From: Cucumis sativus
Taxonomy: Eukaryota > Streptophyta > Magnoliopsida > Cucurbitales > Cucurbitaceae
DNA length: 64,000 nucleotides
Assembly: GCF_000004075.3 (NCBI RefSeq)
Contig: NC_026659.2
Location: forward strand, 26,368,272 to 26,432,271
Reading direction: 5' to 3'
Part shown: piece after piece, positions 21,573 through 34,575 of the stretch
Layout of the letters: each line of letters begins with the position of its first letter
How positions within the stretch are numbered: position 1 is the first letter of the stretch
Made by a program: the position numbers and the translations under genes
The notes under the pieces: generated by a model
Databases searched by the model: none
Told to the model about the DNA's origin: nothing
Seen by the model: the letters and a program-made list of their open reading frames with translations, nothing else

Positions 21573-24500
21573 ATGACGATTTCTTGTTCAACTACCTTCA
21601 CAACTTTAGCTGAATCTTCAATCCACTGTCTTTCTGACCCATGGAAGCCATTGTCTTCAATGAAACCCATTGGGAAACGAACTCCCAAGATTCTACTCTT
21701 TGGCTACCGCAATTTGTCCCTGCGATTGTCACCTCTACGTTCCAATTCCCTGTCCCAAAGTGGCTTTCGTCCTCTTTGCTTCTTCAATGCTAAAGATGAA
21801 TCCGGCGGCGATTTTCAGCAGAAGGTATGCTCCTCCTCATTTAATTCCCCATTAATTTTCAGCGTACTTTCCATTGAAGTACATATGCTGGGTTACTGAA
21901 AAGAAAAGTTAGTGTTGTAACTAATGTTGAGGAATTTTGTTTGCAAAATTCTTAACTTTTGATTTGTTGGAAAAAAAAAAAAAAAAAGGAAAATGGTTTG
22001 TTTTGGGTTTAAGAGAACTTAGAAACATTGTTGCAGGAAAATGGGGCGGGATGGCCTATCTTGAGGCGGTGGGACGTGCCATGGGAATGGCCAACGGTTT
22101 CATTAACTTCATTAGCTTGTGGATTAAGGTGGCTTCTTATAACTTCTTTTGTTCAAGTGTGATTGCTTTCCCAATTTGCTAGATGGATTAAAGTTAATGT
22201 TTTCCCAGACAGTTTCATTGTCACAGGATTGGTTGAATCTGCTGCCATACCATATCTTGGTATTCGCATTGAAGAGCTAAGCTTAGACGAGAAGGCTGAA
22301 ATACTTTTCCTGGACCAAGGGTATGTCTTGATTTTAGATAGAACGTCTAGTTTTTCAAATTCAGACCTGCCCTTTAATCATTTCTGAAGTACCTAAGATT
22401 TGTGATGTGATATTCTGATGAGGAGTCTCCTACCACTTTACATTTATTTTTGAGAACCCAAAATGAGACTTAATTATTCTTTGGTTGTTTTGGCAGCATT
22501 ACAACTGTGACAGTGCTTGGGATCTTATACAGCATTGCCAACACTTTCCAACCACTTCCTGATGACTTGTACCGATATGGTATTCTCAACTAAAAAGTAT
22601 TTTAGAGTCCTTAATCTCTTTTTTTCCTTGGGAAAAGAGTATTTGATCATTTAATATATGTTCATGTTTCTTCATTATTATTATTTGTTTCACAATTCCT
22701 CCTGATAAACTATGTATCATGACTCCAAAACCCTTTGTTCTTTTTTTATTTCAGAGTGGAAAAACATCATTTCATGTTATTAATAGTCTTTTGGTGACTT
22801 GATCAGGCTCTACATATTGATGATTTTGCATTATTCAGATATTAGGGACCCCTTGAATCTGCAGAGGGGCTGGCTCTTATGGGCAGCAGTTGGTCTGGTT
22901 GGTGCCCTGGCTTCTATTGCCGTGACAGGAGCCGTTTTGTCTTCATTTAACGGTGGGAGTACTCAAAGAGAGGTTAGAAACGATAAATGATCTTTTCCAT
23001 ACTTTCCACTGGTTATTTTAAGCTGGAACTGGAGAGTACATAGCTCTACACCACAGCTACAGCCCCTGCAGTTCTCGACTTCTTGATAGCTTTATACTAC
23101 AGAGCACTTAAATTCTTTTTTTTTCTTTTATAACTACACAGCACTTAGAGATAGTTGGTAGTTCAAGATCAGTTTTGCTCAATTAAGTTTTCCTTGTGAT
23201 TGAAGGAATTTTTTTTTAAAAAAACTAAAAACTGTGCTACATATTGTTTATGATGTTTATGAAGTATGAATGAGCTTGCTTCATTATTTTGAGAGTATCA
23301 TTTTCCTTCCTGGCTCTGGGATTTTTCACTACAAAGACTCGTAAGTTCTCTTTTTATTTTGGTTTCAGACAGATGCTCTTGTCCGCTTGCTTCCACTAAT
23401 TGGATCTTCCAGCATCAGGTTACTTTTTCTAATTTGCATATATTTGGGCTTTCTAAATGTCTAGTCCTACGGATCATCATTTAGGGGTTCAATATACTAT
23501 AGGTGATCAATTAATTTAGAAATAAGCAAGTGAAATCAGCACACATGTTTCCATTTCAGCACTGCTTGTCTGGTGGGCATCACAGGGGTCCTTGCGCCAG
23601 TGCTTGAAGAGACTGTATTCCGAGGATTTCTTATGGTGTCTCTTACCAAGTGGTATGGTCTCTTATTAGTGGTTATTATGAGCCTAAGATATGTTCCACT
23701 TCTTTACACATGAAACCGTGGTGATATCCTCAATTAAGTTTAGCTTTTCTTATAAAAAAAAGACAATTCCATGTTTTTTACATAGAACAAAAATTAAACT
23801 TGTATGAGAACACTTACTGTTTGCACAGTAAAAAAGAGAGTACTGCATCTGAGACATGCATTAAGATATCTTGAAAAAGAACGTCTGGCAACATAGAATT
23901 GGGTGATATAAAATTGAGAAAATAGTTATTACATAGTTTCATGAAGCTGCATGCATCCGTGAAGGAAAGGATGGGATGTTGTTAGGTGAGGGCTTGCACG
24001 GTCGATATTAAATTTCTAATATGGCCTCTGTTTCTTTACTTATCTTGACGCACACTATGACGAACACAAATGACTTAAGTTTGTTGAAAGTGATTGTTCA
24101 AGAGAACATGTTTAAAAATAAGTTGTTTTGTCCTGACTGTGATTATTGTATCTGTCTAGTACAAATTTAGGACATTATGTGAACATTATTGTCTCTTGTC
24201 CTTCAATTATCTTGGTACTTTCTTGGATTTAACTTCTGAAATTACCATTTATGTGTAATAAACTAGCATGTTTATCCTTACTTTCTCTCCTTCCTCCAGG
24301 ACTCCCACGCCAGTTGCCGTTCTGATTAGTGCAGCTGTATTTGCACTTGCTCATCTAACCCCTGGAGAGTTTCCCCAGCTGTTTGTGCTTGGTAATGTTA
24401 ATCAACTTTAAGTTCTCTTGAAACTATGACTTTTCTCGACACTTTCTACATGTGACTTGAAATACCACCTAAAATCCTTATGGACTGACACTTTAGGTTA

Positions 24501-24839
24501 GGAGCCACCTGTCAGTAATAACTGAACTGACTTTATTTCGAGGGCATACACATAATATGCTTCCTTGTGGCAAAAAATCATGTAGGAACTGCTCTGGGAT
24601 TTTCGTATGCTCAAACTCGCAACCTCTTGACCCCTATCACCATACATGCTTTGTGGAATTCTGGTGTCATTTTGCTTCTTACCTTCCTTTCGGTAAAACA
24701 TTAATCTCAAAGTGGAAGTATAATCTTATGCTTCAAATTCATAGTACAAAATGTTCTAATCTAACTGTTATTTCCCCTGCCTTTCTTTTGCATATAGCTC
24801 CAAGGTTACGACATCAAGGAATTGCTGCAGACAACATGA
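21573..24839 (+). CDS. CAAX/CPBP family intramembrane protease, plastid-type
   Basis: Ten exons join in phase: 21573-21824, 22037-22128, 22213-22320, 22497-22579, 22839-22972, 23369-23418, 23560-23652, 24300-24391, 24586-24692 and 24798-24839, giving 350 residues. The first about 75 residues are Ser/Arg-rich and poor in acidic residues, as in a chloroplast transit peptide. The CPBP (Abi) domain follows. Its catalytic motifs are visible: EETVFRG with Glu256, Glu257 and Arg261; FALAH with His289; and HALWN with His322 and Asn326. Several hydrophobic spans fit a multi-pass membrane enzyme. Family knowledge: these are intramembrane glutamate-type proteases related to Rce1; the plant substrate is unknown. 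From memory, the Arabidopsis counterpart at At1g14270 sits beside PKS2 and SBH2, as here beside PKS and SBH. Confidence 0.92.
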
Positions 24840-27800
24840 TGGAATTTGAGGTTTCTTCTGTTAAAATCAATTCACATGTGCAGCCAATCCTCCATTTAGA
24901 TATTTTCTTTTTGCTTTGTTCCTATTATATTGGCATCAAATCCTGATAGAACAGTGAATAGGTTGTCAAAAGCTACATTTTCCTTTTTGAAGATGATCAT
25001 ATCTTTGTGTAAACTAGTTGATAAAATGAGCTTATTATTGTTTTTTTCCACTCTCGTAAGAGGTGAAATAATTGTAATGTAAAGATCGAAGTATCAACTT
25101 TTCAAATGGTAACTGGTATCAAATCTACTAATTAAGCTATTCTTGAATTATACTTTGCCTCTTTCCTATTATAACCAAATTCTTAGAAAAATCAAAGTTA
25201 GCGGTGCAATAGATTGGTTTGGTCGAGATCTTGTGTTAGTAGCAACAATCCTCAAAACATATCTAGTCTACTTTTAACATAATTTCTCACAACTTTATTT
25301 TGGTTGTCACCTTATAAAGTTTATAAGTCCTATGTGAATGAAGATCATAAATATATAATCATTCCCAACATCTTTTTCACAATTTAAGTAAAGACCATAA
25401 ATTGATTTCCTTAAAAATTGAAATCCAACTGGTGAAATACAAAATCCATTTCAAAATCAAGAATCTTTTTTAAATTATTACAACCAGTAAATAAGTTGGT
25501 AAGTATATCAAGAACTCTATTTGGAAAGTCAAACCCTTTTAAGGTGCAATAGATGATTCAAAATTTCAAACTAACTATTATTACATCAAATTAATTAATA
25601 CAGTTGTCTTTGGCCATTGAAAAGAAAAGGCAAAGCAAAGAAAACGTCAAGGAAGTCTTCAATACAACGTTTTGTTTATTTATTTTTTTCTTAACACACT
25701 TGATGATAATATGGAAATTAAATACATAAGAGTTTGATTAAGAGTTATGAATTATTTAATGTAATAAAAAGAGACATGCATGAAAAATAGTGCAACAGTG
25801 TGATTAAAAAAAGAAGAAAATAAAGTGGGTTGCACGCATGGGGAAGTAAATCCAAGGTCAAGGAGTTAGAGACAAAAAGGGTTCGAACCGAGGGCTACAT
25901 TTTTGGGACTTTCACTGAATTTGATTTCCGACTCCCAAACTTTAATTTCCCATTTGACTCTGTGAACCCTTTTCTTTCTTTTATTTATCTTATGGGCACT
26001 TGGCTTGTTGGTTTTGCTGCACCAACAGCAGACATTTTTAGCTCACTCAACTACATTATATTGGATTTGCTGCCCCTTAATTCACATTTTCCTCTATACA
26101 TCTCTTTCTTTCTTTCTTTCTTTCACCTCCCTCTCTTAATATATATCAATTATGTACAACCATGTTTGACTTTCTTTTTATTGAAAAACATCATGTAAAT
26201 AAAGACAGAAGATCAACAAAATAAGACCAAAGTATATGAAGGGAGGAAATCTCTTTCTAAAATTCAAAACATCCTATGTGAAGAAGATGCCATATAAAGA
26301 TATTGATGGCCATTTGAAAGGTGGTGTATGGTTTATATAAGCATGTGCCTTTATCACGTGAACTTTTCTTTTCATTTCACAAGTTGGACAACCAATCTTT
26401 TTTTCTTTTTAGTTTAACAATATTTGAGAGTAAGGAGTCAACCTTTAAAAGTTCATGTTTGGTTAGAAGGATTGATGTCACACGCACACGCACGTCATAT
26501 ATGATGCATTTTATACTATATGTACTCTTTGTAAAGTATAAGCTTAGGGGTGAATCATAGTTAACATTTTGTCTTAAGCTCATATATATTAACCATTCTA
26601 GTGAATGAATGCATAGGATATAGTGCATTTTTCATGTGTGTATTATACAATATACATTAAGTACATGCATTTAATGTTTGTATTTACTTAATAGATTTTA
26701 ATTAAGAAAATAAAAGGTACAAAATTGAAGTTATGGATGCATGTTATATTGCTTCTAAATCAAACTTACTGCTTAATATTTTAAACACCATGTTTCAGTC
26801 AAGTGATAATTACAAGCAACACAGTACACTACATTTTCAACGACTAACCTCAAATATTAATTTTAATATTTTCGGTTTTTTTTTTTTTCAATTTTGTTAC
26901 TTTTTTACGTTAAAGATAGTGAATTCAAACAACAAATCATGTTGAGTTGTTAAGATATTTGTATCTTAATTGATCTATACTCACTTTAACTATTAGTTTT
27001 GATTTGATTGATATTATATAATTTAAAATAATTAGTGATTTATAAAAAGACAATTTTGAAGGGAGAGAAAATAAAAATAAAAATAAAAATGAATAATTAT
27101 GATAGTTAAGAAGTAAAATTATTTAATTTTTACAACAAAGTACAACCCATTTACATCTTTCTAAGCAAAATTTATTTGAAATAAAGAGCATATATTTTGA
27201 TTAAGAAAGGTCACAAAACCCTAAAAGCAAGGCAGGTGTGTGTTGAAAGAGAGGAGTTTTAGGAAGTGTGTGTGACGGTGAGATTATCATAAATGAGTCA
27301 AAAGCTTGACCCATAATTTAAAAAAAGGAAATACCCATTTTAGCCTTTTATTAATTATATAGTAAACACAAATTTCTCAATTTTGGATTTCTCAAATCTT
27401 ATAATATATTAATTTGAATTCTGACAAATGCAGTGGAATAGAAACTGTGGGAATGGAATAGAAGCTGAATTTTGGGACTCCGAGGAATTCATCACTCATA
27501 AAAGTTAAAAATTAAATCTTCATAATTAATCTCATTGACATCTCTACCTATATATTAATATATGATAGGGTATTAATATTATTATTGGGATTTAAGTAAA
27601 TGAGTATCGAAAATCGTTTTTTAGGTCCATGTTTCCATGTCTTGATTTCAAATATTAATCCTTTTTTTAATTTGAGAGAGTCACACCTTTGAAAAACTCT
27701 AAACCTCTTCTTCATTACCCTCCATATTAAATCCTAATTATTAACCCTTATCTTAATTAATTGAAATTCTAAATTAAAGAAAAAGAATCCAAGAAAAATC

Positions 27801-28374
27801 TCCCTCTCCCTCTTCCTCTTCCTCTTCCCAAATCTCCAGATTCCCCCATTTCCATAATCAGAATCATTATATATAATCAAGAAATTTCTTTTTCTAAAAC
27901 TAATAAAGTTTCAATTTTAATCTTATTATCATGTGGGGTTCTTAAAAATCTCATCTTTTTTCAAGTTATGAACTTAAAATTGAAAAAGAAAAAAAAGAAT
28001 ACATATTTTTCTTTCTTTCTTGGTATATGTTTTGTTAATTAAATTGGTACTATAGAAAAGAGGGCTTTTATTTCTTTAAGAGTCACCACAAATAGCGGCT
28101 GATCCCTCGGAGGGAAACCCTCTTCAAAGGAACCATATATTGCCTTCAATTCAACTCAACTTTCTTCACACTCTTCTCTAAATTTTAATTACCAACAACC
28201 TCTCTCTCTTCTTTTTGCTTCTGCAATTTTTAGTTATCTTCTTCCTTTTCACTACTCTTCACCCTCTTTTTAGGGTTTTCTTACTTACAAAGCAAGTTCA
28301 CAACTTTAGGGTTTTTTTCCTTTTTTTTCAATCTCTCACACCCCTCTTTTTAGGGTTTGTTATATATATTATTT
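24840..28374. other. intergenic stretch upstream of FEZ
   Basis: No gene is supported in about 3.5 kb. Frames at 24557-24946 and 25830-26198 are chance: the first overlaps protease exon 9 in a different phase. A CACGTG-containing segment lies near 26356. The final 600 bp, with CT-rich runs and repeated TTTTTAGGG motifs, should be promoter and leader of the NAC gene. Confidence 0.55.
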
Positions 28375-29814
28375 ATGGAGGAGAGAAATGATAGTGACAA
28401 AGTAGAAGAGGTAATGTTGCCAGGGTTTCGTTTTCATCCAACCGATGAAGAACTTGTTGGGTTTTACCTAAAGAGAAAGATTCAACAGAAACCTCTTCTT
28501 ATTGAACTCATCAAACAAATTGACATCTACAAATATGATCCGTGGGATCTCCCAAGTAAGTAAAATTTTGTTTCATCCTTTCAAACACATCGTCATGTGT
28601 CATGCAGGCTACTGATATATATCTTTTGTTTCTTTTGGTGTGTTTAGAGTTGGGTGGTACTGGAGAAAAAGAATGGTATTTCTATTGTCCAAGAGATAGA
28701 AAATATAGGAATAGTGCAAGGCCAAACCGAGTAACTGGAGCTGGGTTTTGGAAGGCCACAGGAACCGACCGTCCTATTTACTCTTCTGATGGAACCAAGT
28801 GCATTGGACTCAAGAAATCACTTGTTTTCTATAAAGGGAGAGCTGCTAAAGGTGTCAAAACTGATTGGATGATGCATGAGTTTCGTCTACCTTCTCTCAA
28901 TGATCCACTTCCAACTAAAAGACTCATTGACAAGCCCATTCCTCCCAATGTAATTCTTCTAAACCCATCTTCCCTTTTTTCATTTTTGTTTCATCAGAAC
29001 AACTAGTTCAGTTCCTGTTATGCAATGTGTTAACCTAATATTATAGAGCAAAGACTGTGTTTGAGTAATAATGTTGTTACAAAAAACTAATTTACAAAAT
29101 GTTGTGTTTTGTGTGTGTGTGCAGGACTCATGGGCAATATGTAGGATATTCAAGAAAACCAATTCCACAGCTCAAAGAGCTTTATCTCTTTCATCTAACA
29201 ATATGATCCCACCATTATTATCTGAAACCAACACATCTGATGATAATAATAATAATCATCATCATAATCCTTATAATAATTTCCCCACAAAATTTCCCAC
29301 TCTACTACCCTCCTTTGAATCCCACCAATATTCTTCCATTTCCAACAATAATATTACTTACCCTAACTTTGACTTTGTTGCCTCATGTAAGCCATTCAAC
29401 TCTCAAATAATTTCCAATAATAGATCATTCTCTCATCTCCCAATTTTGGCTGAACCACCACCACCACCATCCAACACCACTGACCAAGAAAAATGTAGAG
29501 TTGATCTTTCTTCAATTTTGCTCAACATGTCATCATCAGTGCTTGGAGATTTTGGGATTATGAAGCCTAATGACACTGTAGATTTGCATGCTCAACATCA
29601 ACAGTTCATGAACAATTATCCACAAACATTTTCACATGATCAAATGCAAGGAGCTGCTAGTGACCAGTTTGTTGGAGCCATAAGATCCAATGTTATTGGA
29701 TCTTATCCTTTGAATATTAGTGATTTGGGGAAGCCAAATTTTATATGGGATTCTTCTTCTTCATGCCCTAGTGAAGTTTCAACAAGTTTGTCTACAACTA
29801 ATTGCTACACTTGA
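28375..29814 (+). CDS. FEZ: NAC transcription factor, FEZ-like
   Basis: Three exons, 28375-28555, 28648-28949 and 29125-29814, join in phase and encode 390 residues. The start is the ATG giving MEERNDSD; an in-frame TTG lies 18 bp earlier. The NAC domain fills residues about 14-166 with all five subdomains: [50 protein letters not shown], and [10 protein letters not shown] followed by [11 protein letters not shown]. Intron positions are those usual for NAC genes. The C-terminal half is Ser/Asn-rich, with Asp, Asn and His codon runs, and is the likely activation region. Family knowledge: FEZ (Arabidopsis At1g26870) promotes stem-cell divisions that form lateral root cap and columella. The N-terminal extension and domain match FEZ best, but related NACs remain possible. 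Confidence 0.88.
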
Positions 29815-31137
29815 TGATGGAGTAAGTAGTTGAGTATGTAGAATAATCTTAAGTGCTTTTAACTTTTTTTTTTTTTTTTCAATTTAGGGTCCTTAATTGT
29901 TGTAGAAGCTACAAATAGCTTAATTAGGGCTTAGTTTTAATTAATATGGTAGGGAAAATGGTCTTGAGTTTATTTGTAAAAGCTCTTGTATCATATGGGA
30001 TAATGTTTATTTTTGTAAACTCACTTATAGTGTTTTTATAAAAATTTGTCCAAAATATCTATGTTGATGAGTATATTTTTAACAATCTCTTCTATCACTT
30101 ATACACACAACTATACCTTTTACAATATTTTATTTGACTTGTAATTAACAAAAGAAACTATTGTCATCTCCACAATTAAATGATATAATATTGTTAATTT
30201 TTATAATTTTGCTTTTACTTACATTCGAATTACATCATTAACGGCCTATCTCTATATGGCAATTGAAGTTATGCTCTTTTATTTATTTCTTAACTTTTAA
30301 AAATTAACTATTTTAGTCCTTACGTTTACTTTTTGTTACAAATTAATTGCATTAACTTAAAGATTTAAATGTGCATGTGTCTAATCCGCATATTTATAGC
30401 AAGGATATGGACACATATGATATATCCAAATATCATAGACGTTAATTAAAAGATGGTGTATTTTGTAATAATCTTTTAATTGAAAAGTAAGGATAAAGAT
30501 TTTAGATTTTTTTTCTTTAAATTCTCGAAAACACTAAAATATACAAATTTTAGTGATTAAAGTAGACTTTTTTAAAATAACAAAATATAACAAACATCAA
30601 ACATCAACTTTCATAGGGTGGAAGATTTTAAAATTTTATTTTCAAATGGGCTGACTCTTACTTTCTCCAATCATATACCTTATATAAACATATATATGAC
30701 TTTGAATAAATGGATATATTGACTCACCAAACTTCCTGGACCAAATTAAACTTCAACGAAAGTAACACTTTTCTGCAACAATTTAATTAGTTCTTATACA
30801 TCGAACCTTAGTTCGGTAACAATTTAGTAAGAATTACTTTAACTCTACCTTACAATTTGAATAACAATGTAGTCCTTTGCTATCATGAAAATACTACACT
30901 AAGATAAATGAATGCTTCTTATACATTTAGATTATAAAATCGATTCAGTGTTAAACATGTTTATAAATTATAAAAGATAATTAAAATCTTTGCACAATCA
31001 AAACAAACAATTCGAATTCATAACTTTTTCACAGTAGGAACTAATAATATTAAAGTCTTAAGGAGTAAATTATTACTACTTTTCATAAAACTTCAAACCA
31101 ATAATCCTACTGATAAACCTATAAATTATAATCCTCC
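29815..31137. other. intergenic stretch
   Basis: The NAC 3' untranslated region comes first. The rest is AT-rich without a gene. Segments near 30275-30350 and 30770-30870 contain TTTAGTCCTTA and AACAATTTAGT motifs like those of the candidate element at 60.4 kb, so small dispersed repeats may be present. Confidence 0.5.
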
Positions 31138-31726
31138 CTCAAACATCAGCCAGATAAGATTGCAGAATCCTCTGTCATTCTTGAATACATAGAAGAACAA
31201 TGGAACCACCATCCCAAAATTCTTCCCGACCATCCTTACGAAAGAGCCAAACTTCGCTTGTTTGATCTTAATCAATCTCTTTTTTCCCCTCTTTATTATT
31301 TGTCATCACAATTAAGAGGAATGCTCTGTTTTTATGATATTTCAGATTCTCTTAGGTGCCTTGCCTATCCTCAAATCCATAGGAGAAGAAAGAGAGAGAG
31401 CTGTTGAAGAGCTTTCAAAATTGACAAGGGTATTTGAAGATGGAATGAAGAAAGATTTTCCTGGAAAATTTCCATTCTACCATGGAAAAAGCTTGGGATT
31501 ACTTGATGTAGTTGTTGGGCCTAATGTTTGCAACTATTTGGCACTGCGTGAGGTGGTTGGAGATGTAATTCATTCAAAAAGAAACCCAGATTTTTGCTCA
31601 TGGGTGGATGCTTTGAAGGAACATCCTCTGATTAAGGAAACTGTTCCTCCTCAACATAAAATGGTGCAGAAACTGAAAGAAAAGATCGTTCTAAAGCCTA
31701 AAGATAACCATATGAATATATTATGA
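31138..31726 (+). pseudogene. tau-class glutathione S-transferase, N-terminally truncated
   Basis: The first block, from about 31138, reads KHQPDKIAESSVILEYIEEQW and RYERAK-like sequence, matching the end of the thioredoxin-fold GST N-domain of tau GSTs. The second block, 31346-31726, starts after a TTTCAG acceptor and encodes the C-terminal helical domain through LGLLDVVVG to a stop. The first about 55 residues, including the glutathione-binding start and catalytic Ser, are absent: no frame upstream resembles them. No in-frame donor was found at the expected intron position after the ERAKLRL part. It therefore appears to be a recently truncated copy, since the remaining exon is still open for 126 codons. 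Confidence 0.75.
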
Positions 31727-32299
31727 AGGGATCATAATGGAGTTCGTTACTTTAGGACTATATGTTGGTTAATAAATTACGAATGAATGCATGAATGTAT
31801 AAATATGTGTGCCAAAAATCCTTCGGGAAGGTGTTTCACCAGTCATGTTATTTATTTCAGTAATTCATACCTCCATAAGGGTCAAAACGCACGATAAATA
31901 AAACCCGGCTTGATTAACATTTCATTTTTCATTTTTTAAAAGTAGACAGGTGTTGAATTTGTAGTCAAATTCTACCAACAAAAACAAGTTTTAAGAACCA
32001 AATCTTTTTGTTTTGAAAAAACGAATAGGTTTGGTTTTGAAAACACTGGACAACAAAGTTAAGAAACATAAGTTAGTAGTGTCAACAAGTTAAGATTTGT
32101 TTTAATTTTGTATGAAGTATCGCTTTCTAGACAATTCATACCAAGACGAGGGTTTGCAGTGGATTTTTATTAGGGAACATTTGATCTATTCAACGTATAT
32201 TTCATTCTAGAAAGTGTAATAATGTTTGGGAACTTTACATTTGAACGAAAAAAGACGTTTCGATACTGTTTTCTGTTCTGAACTGTCAAAAGTAGACTG
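31727..32299. other. intergenic stretch between GST relic and DUF1666 gene
   Basis: No coding frame is supported. Part of it should be the 3' untranslated region of the minus-strand DUF1666 gene. Confidence 0.5.
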
Positions 32300-34575
32300 T
32301 TAAAAGGGAAAAAGCAGAAGTGAGGGTTCCAAGTGGATCTTTCTGTTTATTAATATAAGTTGATCCAGTTTTTGGTTGCACCATAATAGTTGGTTGGTAG
32401 TCAATCTTGTCATTCTCAGCACTCTTGAAATCAATTTGAGGTCAACCTGAAGAATGAGAAGTATTAATGAATAACGCAGTCCAGCTTCTTGTAGCTTTCT
32501 CAACTTCTCCGCAGAACATCTATGGCGGCATCTCATAAGGTTCTTCAGCTTTCTCTCTGCCTACATCACCAGAAAACAGAATTTGTTAGGTACGGGATGC
32601 GATAAAGCTATTGCTAGGCTATTGATGAACAACAAATTAGTAAGGCAACCTTCTGAAACTGAGCTTGTATGCTGGCCAATAAAAGCTGATCTGTATTTTG
32701 AAATTCAATTTGATGCTTTCTGTTCAGTTTTAGGATACTTTTAACATCATCTTTATCAGAAAGAAGAAATTCATAGAAAACGCACATTGATTTCTCTATG
32801 GTTTCTGTTACAAAATTACTGGAATACCCATCCTCATCTTCCCATTCTCTTCCTTCAGCTTCAGCAAAACCATCATCTGAAGAACAATTACGTAGGTATC
32901 ACTATCTCAACCTCAAAAGTTGCTAAATGTGGTGAATATTCTACCTTTGATGGGTGGAACTAGCAGAAGAGAACGAAATATGCAGCGGTTTTGGACATAG
33001 TTTTCAACTCTGTTGCCCTGAAATCTTTCTTCCTCCATGAATCTTTTCAGCATAACTTGAAAAAGTTGGAACTCACTAGCGACTTGGTTATAACGATGAA
33101 TGCTTTGCGAGTCATATCGTTGCAGGTCAATGGATTTCCTAAGCTGCCATTGCAGAATTTCCCAGGAAAGACAAACTTGTCCTACGTACACTAGTTCTAT
33201 GTCCCTAAGTAAATCTCCTATGAATTCAAGTCTCGTGTCAGCTCCCAGCCTCCGAGCTTTTCCGAACCATAATGACGGATTCTGTGAGTTCTGTGATGAA
33301 ACTGGTTGCAGTGGATATTGTAGCTGCAGCAAACCTATAGAAATGAAATATAATGCAATGTTAAAAGTATCAAGAAATTGAACTATACTTCATTGAACAT
33401 GGTGTTAGTACGTGTGGTACTACATTATCAAAAATTGCAAGTCTTGTTCATGGAAATATAACAAAATATTAATTCAAATATTAAGTAGACAAAAAGGAAA
33501 ATGTAAGAACTTTTTCGAAGTATATAGATGGTGATGAGTACTCACCAATGGCATGCATACACTGATTGTTTAAGACATCGAGGTTCCACATTTTCTCTGC
33601 ATAAGTCTTGTAGACCTTTTGTATCTCTCCCATCACTTCTTCATACTTCAATTTTTCATAAATTGTTTCTGCTGACTCAGTTTCCTCTTCAAAAATTGTT
33701 GGAAGTCCTCCAGTTCTTGAATTTTTCAGCTCCATTTCAAGCTGACGTACTATATCCTGATGATCTGGTAGATAATTTAGCTCAGACATATGATCAAATT
33801 TTGAAATGAAGCCTTTCTCCAGAAAATTCATTTTTGTTGATTTCTTTGAAAAGTTGACAGTTTCTTCCTCTTTCTGAGTCAAATTATTGAGAGATTCAAG
33901 TTGCTTGTTTTCCTCGGCATTGATCTCTTTGCATGACGAATCATCAACCTGATCATGATTGATCTTTGGAGAGCCATTGGTGGAGTCCCCTACAGATTCT
34001 GAATCAGATGGAACGGGACAATCTTCCCAAAACACTTGAACTTCTGGTTCAGGCAATGAATCAAACACGTCGGAACCATTGTTTTCTGAACCAACATCAA
34101 GAACTTCGCCACTACATTTCAAGCCACCAGAATTTCTTCCCTTAGAAACTATAGCCAAAGCTGTGGGTTGAATACGAGAAATAGCAGAATCAGCATTACA
34201 CATTTCAAAATTTTCCCTCCCACAAGTAAAAGACGAGATAGTTTCCACAGAAACAGAGCATAAAACAGAATTCCTCGTTTTCCCACTGTTCTCACAATCC
34301 ATTTCCATTTCACTACTCCCCTTCTCCTGAAATCCAGAAGGTTTAGAAAGGACTCGATTTTTGTCCAGAAACTCATTTCTTTGATCATCCTTCTGAAATC
34401 TTTAGAGAAACAAAACAGAGAGAAGAACCAATTAAAAACATGAGAAGGAAAAATGCATACCATTAAAAAGCTAAATAAAAAAAGCGAACCTGAAAACGTA
34501 TTGTTGAACTAATCGGAAGGCAAAAAAGAGGAATTTGTGAAGAAAAATTCTGAAGGGCAGAAGGACGGGAAGCAT
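32300..34575 (-). CDS. DUF1666 family protein
   Basis: Five exons join in phase: 34575-34490, 34399-33546, 33334-32945, 32876-32650 and 32560-32300, giving 605 residues. Exon 1 is short and hydrophobic or basic (LPFRIFLHKFLFFAFRL), suggesting a membrane anchor or targeting segment. Residues about 30-310 are acidic and Ser-rich. The DUF1666 domain lies at about 340-560, with FIGDLLRDIELVYVGQVCLS, SQSIHRYNQVASEFQ and ENYVQNRCIFRSLL, and a basic C-terminal helix follows. The name 'ribosomal protein L34Ae' attached to this family is not supported by function; its role is unknown. The chosen start is the first ATG in this frame; an earlier ATG at 34688 opens another frame with family-like sequence (see findings). 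Confidence 0.85.
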
